8,737 nt of DNA from Planctomycetota bacterium. GTDB lineage: Bacteria; Planctomycetota; GCA-002687715; DRQF01. Position 1 is the stretch's first letter; each line of letters starts with the position of its first letter. A model generated the notes under the pieces. That model was given only the letters and a program-made list of their open reading frames with translations. It was not told the DNA's origin and did not search any database. Below, one piece after another: positions 1-7,153 of the stretch. The stretch spans positions 1 to 8,737 of the forward strand of contig WFTN01000455.1 of the NCBI GenBank assembly GCA_015485455.1, given 5' to 3'. Position numbers and translations under genes: made by a program.

Positions 1-290
1 AGCGCAATCGAAATATCAAAGAACAAGAACGACTCGGAAAACGAAGATGGCATATTGAGTCGGGCTACAGCTTACGAAGCAAAGTTGAGACAACGTTTCA
101 TCGCTACAAGGCCATTTTGGGGCCGGCGATGCAAGCGAGAGGATTGGCGGCACAAAGAGTCGAGGTGAGAATCGGATGCAAGATACTGAACACTATGACG
201 GCACTTGGGATGCCTGAGAGCGAGATGATCGGGTGAATATTGTCGGCAACGATGGCGAACTCCGACCTATTTTGAGTTGTGCACCAAGGC
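1..290 (+). mobile_element. IS5-type insertion sequence, 3' end only
   Basis: The left edge of the window cuts through an insertion sequence. Its transposase C-terminus reads from position 3 to the stop at 234-236. A short non-coding tail follows, and I place the IS end near 274-290, around TTGAGTTGTGCACCAAGGC. The left terminal repeat is outside the window, so neither the exact right end nor a target duplication can be confirmed. The family call rests on the C-terminal transposase motif. The right boundary is an inference. Confidence 0.6.
3..236 (+). CDS. IS5-family transposase, C-terminal fragment
   Basis: This open frame enters from the left edge and ends at TGA 234-236, giving 77 visible residues. 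The protein contains WHIESGYSLRSKVETTFHRY, then KAILGPAMQARGLAAQRVE, and ends KILNTMTALGMPESEMIG. That matches the C-terminal end of DDE transposases of the IS5 family: the last catalytic glutamate in the 'S..ET.f.RYK' segment, the 'aR....Q..E' stretch and the terminal 'LN.M..LGMP.S' helix. The enzyme would cut and rejoin the IS ends. Only the part around the third catalytic residue is visible, so intactness cannot be judged. It does not appear to be co-transcribed with the exported-protein operon 200 bp downstream, although read-through is possible. Confidence 0.8.
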   Translation, partial: RNRNIKEQERLGKRRWHIESGYSLRSKVETTFHRYKAILGPAMQARGLAAQRVEVRIGCKILNTMTALGMPESEMIG

Positions 291-444
291 AGTCGGCCCA
301 TGCATTAGTCGCCATTTGTAAAACTGTTTTTGATTTCTTTTCTTTGCGGAGGTTGTAGAGTACGAGGAAATCATCAGGCATTGAAGGTTGGATGTTTAGG
401 CGTCATCACTTCAAGCCATTATTTCGATAGAAAGGGAGAAATAC
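237..444. other. Intergenic: IS tail and leader of the exported-protein operon
   Basis: About 150 bp separate the presumed IS end from the first gene of the operon. This stretch must hold that operon's promoter unless it is read from the IS. I see T-rich patches (around 319-347) but no convincing -35/-10 pair. The only clear signal is a ribosome binding site just before 445. Confidence 0.4.
431..439 (+). promoter_or_regulatory. Ribosome binding site supporting a TTG start at 445
   Basis: AAAGGGAGA at 431-439 is followed a few bases later by TTG AGA AAA GTA at 445. The spacing suits a Shine-Dalgarno, and the translation from this TTG begins directly with a basic, then hydrophobic, signal sequence. 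This makes the TTG the most credible start. Confidence 0.6.
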
Positions 445-1266
445 TTGAGAAAAGTAATCCTGATGCTGATTGTCGTTTTTTCTTGCTCCTCCGGAACTGC
501 TTTTTCGCAGGGCACAGCTTTCCCGCCGGGTTTTCCAGAGGACCCAGAGACCCATTGGTTTTATGGAACACCGAAGTGGGCGTGGTGGGACCTGATTGTT
601 CGCTGGGCCGATGAGATCTCATCGAAGGACCCAAATAGCCAATCTTGGCCATCCCCCAGAAACCTTAGTAACCCTGGTGTGCTTCCGCCGGAGGAAGGGC
701 TTGGTGGCGGCCATAATCCAGGAACTAGGCTTCTCCGAATGAGTCATAGGTTCTTGTGTGCTGGCGATGGCTGGGCTTGGCCGCCTCTTGATGGGTATCC
801 GCCAGGTCCTATTCCGCTCCCCACTGTCCTTCCATCTGATGTGGGGATTGCTATCCAAGTCTTGATAGAGGAGTTGGGGCATGGGTGCGACGTACCAATT
901 TCAGGCTGGGTAATCGCAAACCCAGATCCGGGGTTTGCTACCTTGTTCAACGTGCTACTTAGAGCGACTACAAGGAAAGAAGAGGCAGTTGAAGAGGTTG
1001 AACGGCAAAATTTTGCTCGCGATACTGGCATCGATGCACTTGAGGGTCTCGGGGTCATTGGACCTAAGACGGCCAAAAGACTCCAGCGCGGAAATGCCAA
1101 TTATCGAATGACGAACGTGCTTGCTGCAGAGGAAGCATGTGCTGACGCAGAAGCTGCGCTGATTGATCTTAACAACTCGGACTTAACGTCGGGTCAACAA
1201 GGTTTTGTTAATACGATCGTCAAAGTAGTAAACAAAACCGCTACAAAGCTAACGAGGATCAAATGA
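445..1266 (+). CDS. Exported protein of unknown function (273 aa), first gene of pair
   Basis: I do not recognise this family. The TTG start has a ribosome binding site and gives an N-terminal signal peptide: MRK, a hydrophobic core (about residues 4-14), then SSGTAFSQ, with probable cleavage after about residue 21. The C at position 14 lies in 'VFSC', which is a poor lipobox, so secretion by signal peptidase I is more likely than lipidation. The mature N-terminal half is rich in Trp, Pro and Gly (FPPGFPEDPETHWFYG, KWAWWDLIVRW, DGWAWPPLDGYPPGP). The C-terminal ~100 residues look helical and charged (RKEEAVEEVERQNFARDTG, then AAEEACADAEAALIDL). No catalytic motif is visible. The stop overlaps the next gene's start in ATGA (1263-1266), so the two are almost certainly translated together and act in the same compartment, outside the cytoplasmic membrane. 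Confidence 0.75.
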   Translation: MRKVILMLIVVFSCSSGTAFSQGTAFPPGFPEDPETHWFYGTPKWAWWDLIVRWADEISSKDPNSQSWPSPRNLSNPGVLPPEEGLGGGHNPGTRLLRMSHRFLCAGDGWAWPPLDGYPPGPIPLPTVLPSDVGIAIQVLIEELGHGCDVPISGWVIANPDPGFATLFNVLLRATTRKEEAVEEVERQNFARDTGIDALEGLGVIGPKTAKRLQRGNANYRMTNVLAAEEACADAEAALIDLNNSDLTSGQQGFVNTIVKVVNKTATKLTRIK

Positions 1267-2615
1267 CAAAGCCAAAACTGCTTATTGCGATTTTGATTGC
1301 GCTGCTAAACGGAGTTGCTCAAGGGCAAAATGTCTTGCCGGCATTTCCATCGTGGATGGGCGATCCGGTTGACTACGCTATTACCAGAACTCATCCACTT
1401 CTCGGCCCGGTTCGTACGGACTGGATACCCTATTTTGCCCACAATAATGCACAAATGTTAGCTCTGAATTCTGGCTACAAAGTTCATTTTCACAATTTCT
1501 ATGGTGACTTTGCCGTCGAACACGATGCGGTATCAGGCACAGTTAATGTCGGTTCGTTTGCGTCGGGTTTTGATGCGGTGGCGGCAGCTATCCCCTACAA
1601 CTGGATTGATGCAAGCGGTACAACTTTCGAAGGGATTATCTACACTGGCTGCACTGTTCAGGGGGCCTCTGGAGTCTCTCTCGTTACTTGGAGTGTTACT
1701 TCTGGCGTTCCTCAGGCCGTAATTTCGTCGATTATTGCACCAACTACCGGGAAACGCTTCTCTTCAATTGGAGTCGTTTCTGGGAAGTTGTATTGTTTTG
1801 ATGCCGTGTCTGGCATTCTGTCTCGAGTTGTCGACTCAGATAACGATGGAAGGTTCGATCTCCTTGATCCGACAACGTCGGCTATAGATATCGATTCTCC
1901 AGGTTGCCCACTATCTCGGCCACCAGTGAATATCTTCAGGAACCCGAATGGCTATCCTTGTATTTCATCGACGGCCAGCCGTCGAGGGTCTTATTTCCGT
2001 ATCTTGGATGGTAGTGGATCTCTTGTCATTGAAGAGTGGGTGGCCGCGAAGGAGTCTGACATCCGACTGATGTTTGGCGGCATGCTTGGCCAAGGGCAAT
2101 CAAGGATTCGAGTTTACGGAACGCCCGGAACTAACATACAGCTGTTTAAGTGCGTTGGGGGGGCAGAAGTGGCAATTAGTGCCGCTCATCCGATTAGTGT
2201 ACCGGGACAAGATTGGTGCGATGTGAATCTCACAAAGTCCATTAAGGTTGGAGATGAGGTCATCGCACGCGAGAAAGTGAATCCGCTATTTCGCAGTCTT
2301 CAGGTGACAGTGGGAGACGTCGGACCAAGATTCTTTGAGGGACGGCCACTCCTATTTGGGGAAGAGGATTCCGTTACCGTTCATGGGGATGGATTTTCTA
2401 GTAAGCACTCGGAAATCGAATTGGCTTGGATTGTCTCAGGTATTTCGGTGGCTGAATTCGACGCAATTGTCACGCCAGAAGGAGTTGCTTTGACAATTCC
2501 CCAGATTCCGGGAACGTTATCTGAGGACTACATGCTTATGTCCTTGGTCGTCAAAGACAGCCGTTATCCAGGCAGAAAAATTGTTCGGAAGATAGGGGTG
2601 GTGCGCCGGCCATGA
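1263..2615 (+). CDS. Exported beta-rich protein of unknown function (450 aa), second gene of pair
   Basis: The ATG overlaps the stop of the preceding gene by four bases (ATGA). The N-terminus is a classic signal peptide: MTKPK, hydrophobic ILIALL, then GVAQG-Q, with likely cleavage near residue 21. The mature protein is rich in Gly, Ser, Val and aromatics and should be mostly beta strand. Segments such as FASGFDAVAAAIPYNWID and SSIGVVSGKLYCFDAVSG recall the blades of secreted beta-propeller-like proteins. The run DSDNDGRFD at residues 191-199 matches the DxDxDG calcium-binding loop seen in dockerin and thrombospondin type-3 repeats, here as a single copy. The last ~100 residues (FEGRPLLFGEEDSVTVHGDG onward) resemble an Ig-like/IPT-type beta sandwich. 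No enzyme motif is seen. The protein is probably surface-attached or periplasmic and a partner of the upstream product. The fold and calcium assignments are inference. Confidence 0.75.
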   Translation: MTKPKLLIAILIALLNGVAQGQNVLPAFPSWMGDPVDYAITRTHPLLGPVRTDWIPYFAHNNAQMLALNSGYKVHFHNFYGDFAVEHDAVSGTVNVGSFASGFDAVAAAIPYNWIDASGTTFEGIIYTGCTVQGASGVSLVTWSVTSGVPQAVISSIIAPTTGKRFSSIGVVSGKLYCFDAVSGILSRVVDSDNDGRFDLLDPTTSAIDIDSPGCPLSRPPVNIFRNPNGYPCISSTASRRGSYFRILDGSGSLVIEEWVAAKESDIRLMFGGMLGQGQSRIRVYGTPGTNIQLFKCVGGAEVAISAAHPISVPGQDWCDVNLTKSIKVGDEVIAREKVNPLFRSLQVTVGDVGPRFFEGRPLLFGEEDSVTVHGDGFSSKHSEIELAWIVSGISVAEFDAIVTPEGVALTIPQIPGTLSEDYMLMSLVVKDSRYPGRKIVRKIGVVRRP

Positions 2616-2747
2616 TTGGGTACAAACCGAATTGGGCGTAGCGGTGCAGGCTCGCATCGGCGTTGTTGCATGAAAGAAACTGAAGCGGGAGCAGTAGCTC
2701 CAACTGCTGCCTTGGTGCACGTGCGCGTGTGCCGGGAAAGCTCGGTC

Positions 2748-2773
2748 AAGGAGGATTAGATGACATGACGTAA
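2748..2773 (+). promoter_or_regulatory. Strong Shine-Dalgarno before two minimal ORFs
   Basis: AAGGAGG (2748-2754) is the best anti-16S match in the region and stands 5 nt before an ATG at 2760. That ATG opens ATG-ACA-TGA. A second ATG at 2765 opens ATG-ACG-TAA. Each frame therefore encodes only Met-Thr. This could be a relic of a start site whose gene was lost, a ribosome-stalling leader, or chance. Confidence 0.25.
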
Positions 2774-2915
2774 TCTTTGAAACCTTGTTTGAAACCCTGT
2801 GGGTGCCCAATTCCAGCTTGTGGCGTTGGGCATTCGGAATTCGATATCTACGACCATATTGTTCTCTACTTCAAAGCCTCAAAATCGGTTGTGAACAGCC
2901 TCCAACTCGGGGAGC

Positions 2916-2934
2916 TTCGACACCCAAAGTCGAA
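2916..2934 (+). other. Perfect 6-bp hairpin upstream of the terminator
   Basis: TTCGAC (2916-2921) and GTCGAA (2929-2934) are perfectly complementary around a 7-nt loop, ACCCAAA. The hairpin lies 9 nt before the terminator stem. It may be part of the 3' end of a transcript or of a small RNA ending at 2974. No function can be assigned. Confidence 0.35.
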
Positions 2935-2943
2935 CCAAGACAG

Positions 2944-2974
2944 AGCCCGCGCCCAAAAAGTGCGGGCTTTTCTT
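2944..2974 (+). terminator. Rho-independent terminator
   Basis: AGCCCGC (2944-2950) pairs with GCGGGCT (2962-2968). The stem can be extended by a G-T and a C-G pair (2951-2952 with 2960-2961) around the loop CCAAAAA. A T-rich tail follows (TTTTCTT, 2968-2974). The tail is on the plus-strand side only, so the signal acts on rightward transcription. It is 330 bp after the stop of the exported-protein operon and is the only good plus-strand terminator before the TPR gene. Confidence 0.75.
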
Positions 2975-3273
2975 GTGCCCAGGCGCTTCCACAATGACCA
3001 ACGGTGTCGGTGATTAGGGCGCGGCCAAGTTCACGTCGACGATGACTTGACTGTCGCACCATTGGCGCTGAATCACGGCCATCCACCAAACACCCAAGCC
3101 CATCTCCCAAACCTCTCTGTGAGCTCTCTGTTTTGCGGTCCAGAATCAACGTGAAAGTTAACTCTCAACTGGACGCCGTTGACGCGGATTGGGGAGGGCG
3201 GTAGGTTGAAACTCAGAGGCGTGATTAGTTCCAACGCGGCGTTTCGAACAGGCGTCGGTTTCGAGGAATCTCA

Positions 3274-3717
3274 ATGAAGAAGAAGTTTGATCATTTCAAG
3301 GTGATAAGGCAAGGCCTCGTTTATCATGAGGCCTTCCGGTATACCAAAGCGATGCCCTACTTTCGCCGGGTTCTCAAGCATCACCCCGATTGTCCCTGTG
3401 CCATATACAACGTAGCGAACACTTTGCACAACTTGGGTGAAGATGATGAAGCTTGTGCCTATCTAAGGCGGTTGATTGAAGCCACCGAAGGTGCCCTTAT
3501 TGACGGTTGTCCGGAATCCGAAACTGATCCACTTGAGTTTCAGGTCGACGCCCTATTCTTGATGTTCCTGTCAAGCTTGGAAAGCAATGTACCATGGCAA
3601 GACGCCTATCCCTTTGCCGAGGAGCACTTGGCGAGAAGAGACGATGATCTGCAATCCGTTTTCTCAAGAACCTACGTTACCGATGAGATTGAAAGATTAC
3701 GAAAAGAGCATTCCTAA
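3274..3717 (+). CDS. Small TPR-repeat protein (147 aa)
   Basis: The ATG at 3274 is preceded by GAGGA (3263-3267), 6 nt upstream. There is no signal peptide or membrane segment, so the protein is probably cytoplasmic. Residues ~9-40 (YHEAFRYTKAMPYFRRVLKH, ending HPDC) and ~41-70 (AIYNVANTLHNLGEDDEACA, then YLRRLIEA) follow the two-helix TPR pattern: small residues at the helix packing positions and a Pro near the end of the first repeat. The remainder (residues ~75-147) is acidic and probably helical, and may hold a degenerate third repeat. TPR proteins bind other proteins or peptides. With about two repeats, this one is a minimal scaffold or an adaptor whose partner is not evident here. Its end converges on the minus-strand gene at 3962. 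It is a likely monocistronic gene. Confidence 0.75.
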   Translation: MKKKFDHFKVIRQGLVYHEAFRYTKAMPYFRRVLKHHPDCPCAIYNVANTLHNLGEDDEACAYLRRLIEATEGALIDGCPESETDPLEFQVDALFLMFLSSLESNVPWQDAYPFAEEHLARRDDDLQSVFSRTYVTDEIERLRKEHS

Positions 3718-3961
3718 ACTCGATTCGCCCAATGACTATTGTGCTCCCCGTTCATTCAATCCGCTTCAGCCTTCCAACCCTCCCAAGTTGACATCGATTC
3801 GGGCGGGGGCAAGTTCGTTCCTGAAAGGGAAGGGCGCTGTTGGTGCGGCGTCTTGCAGCAGTCGCATGAGCAAATCACTTGCCAATGGATTTCGGCGACT
3901 CGGCGTGAGATCCACGATCGGATTGCGCGGACGGCTCAACATCCCCATCTCTCACATCAAT
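3718..3961. other. Intergenic region between convergent genes
   Basis: This 244-bp gap lies between the TPR gene and the minus-strand small ORF. Several open frames cross it on both strands, including a 60-codon minus-strand frame at 3766-3948 that ends ARIDVNLGGLEG. None has a good ribosome binding site or recognisable product. I see no strong terminator. The only hairpin noticed is a short CGTG…CACG near 3903-3915. Confidence 0.35.
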
Positions 3962-4213
3962 TCAAACATCGCCATCCGAAAGCCGAGTTCGTCGTTCAGC
4001 GATCTTCTTCAAAATCTTGACGGTACTCCGGTACTGTTCTGGCTGGTGGAAGATCTGTGAAACCGCATTCACGACCTCATCTTCTGACATCGTGAACAAA
4101 AGGGACTCGAAAACCCGCTGAGCATCCTTGATCAATTGCGGATCTGAGCCAGCGCGTTCCTCTTCGTAAAACTCAAGAATAGGTCGTTTTCCCGGTACAC
4201 GGTTGCCCGACAT
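3962..4213 (-). CDS. Small protein of unknown function linked to hsdR (83 aa)
   Basis: I do not recognise this protein. It starts 17 nt after the hsdR stop on the same strand and has the best ribosome binding site of any gene here (see 4217-4227), so it is very likely a real gene co-transcribed with hsdR. The sequence is charged and probably all-helical: a basic N-terminus (MSGNRVPGKRPILEFYEEER), then KDAQRVFESLLFTMSEDEVV, then a C-terminal helix rich in Lys and Arg (YRSTVKILKKIAERRTRLSD). There is no signal peptide, membrane segment or zinc motif. Its position suggests a helper of, or passenger with, the restriction system. A role as inhibitor, chaperone or HsdR-binding subunit is only conjecture. 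Confidence 0.65.
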   Translation of the reverse strand: MSGNRVPGKRPILEFYEEERAGSDPQLIKDAQRVFESLLFTMSEDEVVNAVSQIFHQPEQYRSTVKILKKIAERRTRLSDGDV

Positions 4214-4216
4214 GAT

Positions 4217-4227
4217 TCCTCTCCTTC
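4217..4227 (-). promoter_or_regulatory. Strong ribosome binding site of the hsdR-linked small gene
   Basis: Reading the minus strand, GAAGGAGAGGA lies between the hsdR stop (4231-4233) and the ATG at 4213. The AAGGAG core is 7 nt from the ATG. Its strength and position argue that the 83-residue ORF is translated. Confidence 0.75.
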
Positions 4228-4230
4228 GTC

Positions 4231-6589
4231 CTACTGCGCTGCTCGGTCGCCGCTGTTCTTTTGCAACAACATGTCAAAGACGATGCGCTGGAATTTGGCT
4301 TGGATTTCTTTGCTGTTGAGATACTGGGTCATCTGGTTTTGATGGGCATCTCCGCTATCCATGACGGCGTCGTCCATGGCCTTGGCGAAATTGCCCAAGA
4401 GCGCTTGTTCCGGAGAGTTGATGGCAATCTGCTTCATGACAGCTAAGTTCTCGCTGATCTTGTCGCGAATGGTGTAGGCGTATCTGACCAAGTCTTTGTT
4501 GCTCAACTCGTCGGTGATGAAGAGTTCGTTTAAGCGAGTGATGATCTGAGAAAGTAGTTCTTCTTCTTTGCTCTTGGCTTTTCCGGAACCGATGCCCGTG
4601 CCTGGCATCAAGCCATATTTGTCGCCATCCGTCTCTAACCACAGGTCTTGCTGTTTGAGTTTCGACAAACGATAGTGGCTCAGGCGAACGGAACTCAAAT
4701 CGATGGGGTCGTCGTCCGGGGCCTTCTCACGCAAGAGGGGAGCCAAGTGGCGGGCGTAGAGGCTGAGTTTTTCTAAGTCGTGACTATCGTAGTCAACGAT
4801 CTGCGACATGAATTCATAGTAACGGGTGAAAGAAATGAGGTCGGCCTTGAAGATTCCTAAGGCATCTAATTCCTTCTTGGCTTCCTTCATGTCCGCCTCG
4901 GTGTTGGCAATGAGCACCGCGTCACTTGCGGCTTTAGCCCGCTCAAAGTGATCTTTGCATTTGGCAAAAGCCAAGTGGGCCGATTCATAGCGTTTCTGCC
5001 ATCGATCTAAGGCTGGCTTGCAGACGTTGATGATAGCCGCATTGCTTTTGCTCTTGGTGTAGAACACCTCGCTGAAGAGGGTGACTTCTGTCCACAAGAA
5101 GATCTCGGCTGCCCGGAGTTTCTCAAACAGGTCCCAGATCATGTTGGGGTCGGAGACATCGATGAGGTCGGCTGTTTGATAGTACTCCTGGAATGCGGCA
5201 AGAACCTCTTCTGGGTCGTTGAAGAAGTCCAAAACGTAGGTTTCTTCTTTTCCGGGAAAGGTGCGGTTGAGGCGAGACAGTGTTTGCACGCACTCAATGC
5301 CACCGAGTTTCTTGTCAACATGCATGGCGCATAGCTTGGGCTGATCAAACCCGGATTGAAATTTCTTGGCGACGATCATCACGTGGAATTCACTGGTATC
5401 AAAGGCATCTCGCATGTCCCGACCCTTGAGGCCAGGGTTCATACCCGTTTCAGTGAATTTCTCTCCCAAGATTCCTTCGCAGTTGGGATCGGTGGCGTTG
5501 AAGCCCACCTCCCCTGAGAAAGCCACCATGGCCGTGAGAGGGCTATACTTCTTTTTGGTGATGTATCTGTCGAACTCAAGCTTGTAGCGCACAGCCTCCT
5601 TTCTGGAGCCTGTCACCACCATGGCCTTAGCGTGACCATTGAGAAGGCCCATGACCGTCTTCTTGAAATGCTCCACAATCACCACCACCTTCTGGGAGAT
5701 GTTGTAGTCATGAAGACGAACCCACTGGTTGAGCCGGACTCTGGCTTTCTTGCTATCTACTTCTTGGTCAGCACTGGTCGCCTTCTGAGCCAAGTTGTAG
5801 GCCACCTTGTAGCTGGTGTAGTTCTTCAACACATCAAGGATGTAACCTTCCTCAATGGCTTGCCTCATACTGTAGACGTGAAAGGCTCGGGGCATGTTTT
5901 CTTGGGAGGGTGGTTCCGCCGGATTTGGCAAACGACCGAATAGCTCGAGAGTTTTGTGTTTTGGTGTGGCGGTAAAAGCGTAATAGCTCAGGTTGGGAGA
6001 TGCCCGTCTTGAAGCCACGGTGAGCGCTATTTTGTCTTCGCTGTCCACGTCTTCGCCATCGCCTGTTTCATCCACCGTCAGAACTTCTCTGAGTTTGCGT
6101 GCTGTTGAGCCCGACTGAGAAGAATGGGCTTCATCGGCAATGATGGCGTAGCGACGCTCTTTGAGGCTTACGCTGTTTTCGATGGCTTTCAGAACATGAG
6201 GAAATGTTTGAATGGTCACAATGACGATGGGTTGGCATTCTTCCAAAGCCGCAGCCAATTTCTCCGATTTTGAGCCCTGGCCTTCATCTCGATTGATTCT
6301 TCCCACCACGCCATCGGTGTGCTCAAATTGCGAGATCGTATCTTGCAGTTGAGAATCAAGAACATTGCGATCGGTGACCACAATGACCGAGTGAAAGACT
6401 TTTTCGGCGTTGTCATCATAAAGGGAGGAAAGTTGATGAGCTGTCCAGGCGATGGAGTTTGATTTTCCCGACCCAGCACTGTGCTGAGCCAAATATTTCT
6501 GCCCTGGGCCTTCTTCACGGCTGGTTTCAACCAGGCGCTTCACCAAATCCCATTGGTGATAACGAGGAAATATCAGTGTTTCTTTTTTC
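4231..6589 (-). pseudogene. hsdR: Type I restriction enzyme R subunit (HsdR), motor and C-terminal part, N-terminus lost
   Basis: HsdR is the ATP-dependent DNA translocase and endonuclease subunit of type I restriction complexes (R2M2S). This fragment carries the SF2 motor. FPRYHQWDLVKRLV leads into Walker A HSAGSGKS (6460-6483). It continues with VIVVTDRNVLDSQL, Walker B IIADEAHSS (DEAH), motif III YAFTATP, AKKFQSGFDQPKL and motif VI QTLSRLNRTFPGK with its arginines, then the helical C-terminal domain. All motor residues look intact. The fragment begins at the ISL3 insertion: the frame stays open to an ATG at 6819, but those first ~77 residues are antisense IS sequence. The family is usually about 1000 residues long. 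With the piece at 8206-8320, about 821 residues of HsdR survive, and the N-terminal PD-(D/E)XK nuclease domain is missing. It can hardly cut DNA. No hsdM or hsdS lies in the window. Confidence 0.9.
6582..6589. repeat. Target-site duplication of the ISL3 element, left copy
   Basis: CTTTTTTC sits directly outside the left inverted repeat and recurs exactly outside the right one (8206-8213). Eight base pairs is the duplication size known for the ISL3 family. Matching copies show a simple transposition event with no later rearrangement of the element's ends. Confidence 0.93.
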
Positions 6590-6614
6590 GGATCTTCAGA
6601 AGAATCTGTGGGTC
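6590..6614 (+). repeat. Left inverted repeat of the ISL3 element
   Basis: These 25 bp start GGATCTTCAGAAG and end TGTGGGTC. They are the exact reverse complement of 8181-8205. Matching breaks off on both sides at this limit, which defines the IS tip at 6590. Confidence 0.95.
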
Positions 6615-6952
6615 CAGATATCCTGATTTGACCACCCTTTGAATCATCAGCGCCCCGCCCATTCATCCGAGCACTTGTGGCCTGGCCTGGTTGCTGCTTG
6701 ATTCCTGGGGGCTTACTGACCCTCAATCGTCGGCTTCTTTTTCTTGTCCACTCCCAAGCCCTTCTTTTGTCTTCCATGAATCTGCTTGTGCTCACTTGCC
6801 CCATGCGCCCGTCGAGCATTGAGGACTTGTTCTGGGAGCCGAGCTGCGTTGTTCTTGAGGATCGTGGGCAGGTGAAGAAATGAAAGGTGCATCCTGCCCA
6901 CCGTTTGTAATGATGTGAATAACAACAAACCCATCAAACACTCGGAGCCAGG
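6615..6952. other. Non-coding leader of the ISL3 element
   Basis: This 338-bp region between the left repeat and the transposase start has no credible gene. A minus-strand frame (6713-6991) and the 5' extension of the hsdR frame (to 6819) run through it, but both look like lysine- and arginine-rich chance translations. The transposase promoter should lie here. TGTAATGAT near 6906 is a possible extended -10, without a clear -35. Confidence 0.4.
6864..6901 (+). promoter_or_regulatory. Perfect 9-bp hairpin in the transposase leader
   Basis: GTGGGCAGG (6864-6872) and CCTGCCCAC (6893-6901) are exact reverse complements around a 20-nt loop. The right arm ends 51 nt before the transposase ATG. Leader hairpins in insertion sequences often lower transposase expression from transcripts that enter from outside. 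A similar role here, or a binding site for a regulator, is inference. Confidence 0.5.
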
Positions 6953-7153
6953 ATGCTTCTCAAGACTATCCTTAACCGTGTCGAAAGACACGGGTCATTT
7001 GTTTACGGCCAGCCGAAATTCGAAGACGACACCGAGTCGATCGTGATTCCGATCTCCCCACGAGCCAACAGCCGTCCCGTTTGCTCTGGGTGTGGGCATC
7101 GTGGTGGCATCTATGACACGGCTTCGAATCCTCGTCGATTTCAATTCGTCCCC

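Larger units (their letters stand above)
2616..3273. other. Intergenic region between exported-protein operon and TPR gene
   Basis: No confident gene lies in these 658 bp. It holds a small hairpin (AGCAGT at 2690-2695 with ACTGCT at 2703-2708), a strong Shine-Dalgarno followed by two-codon ORFs (2748-2773), a hairpin at 2916-2934 and a rho-independent terminator at 2944-2974. On the minus strand, 3014-3270 has short coding-like stretches in two frames without a good start, perhaps remains of a lost gene. Plus-strand ORFs starting at 2777 and 2785 run straight through the terminator and are not believable. Confidence 0.5.

Noticed and set aside
2911..2940. tRNA-like T-arm around TTCGA
   Set aside because: The flanking bases do not form the 5-bp T stem with G53-C61, and no acceptor, D or anticodon arms could be found on either strand.
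2777..3013. Plus-strand ORFs starting at 2777 and 2785
   Set aside because: Both run through the rho-independent terminator, and their sequences (e.g. the RARAQKVRAF part) are translations of the stem.
3766..3948. Minus-strand 60-aa ORF ending ARIDVNLGGLEG
   Set aside because: It follows the small gene closely and has a mildly coding-like end, but there is no ribosome binding site of note or recognisable family. It is kept only as an intergenic remark.
3587..4060. 157-aa plus-strand ORF and its overlapping frames across 3718-4060
   Set aside because: It overlaps the 3' end of the TPR gene and is antisense to the better supported small gene at 3962-4213. Its composition looks random.
6590..6819. 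ATG at 6819 as the start of a complete 862-aa HsdR
   Set aside because: The first ~77 codons lie inside the ISL3 element and show no HsdR similarity. True HsdR sequence continues across the insertion at 8206-8320.
6713..6991. Minus-strand ORF of 92 aa in the ISL3 leader
   Set aside because: It overlaps the transposase start antisense, is lysine-rich at its end, has no ribosome binding site and resembles nothing known.
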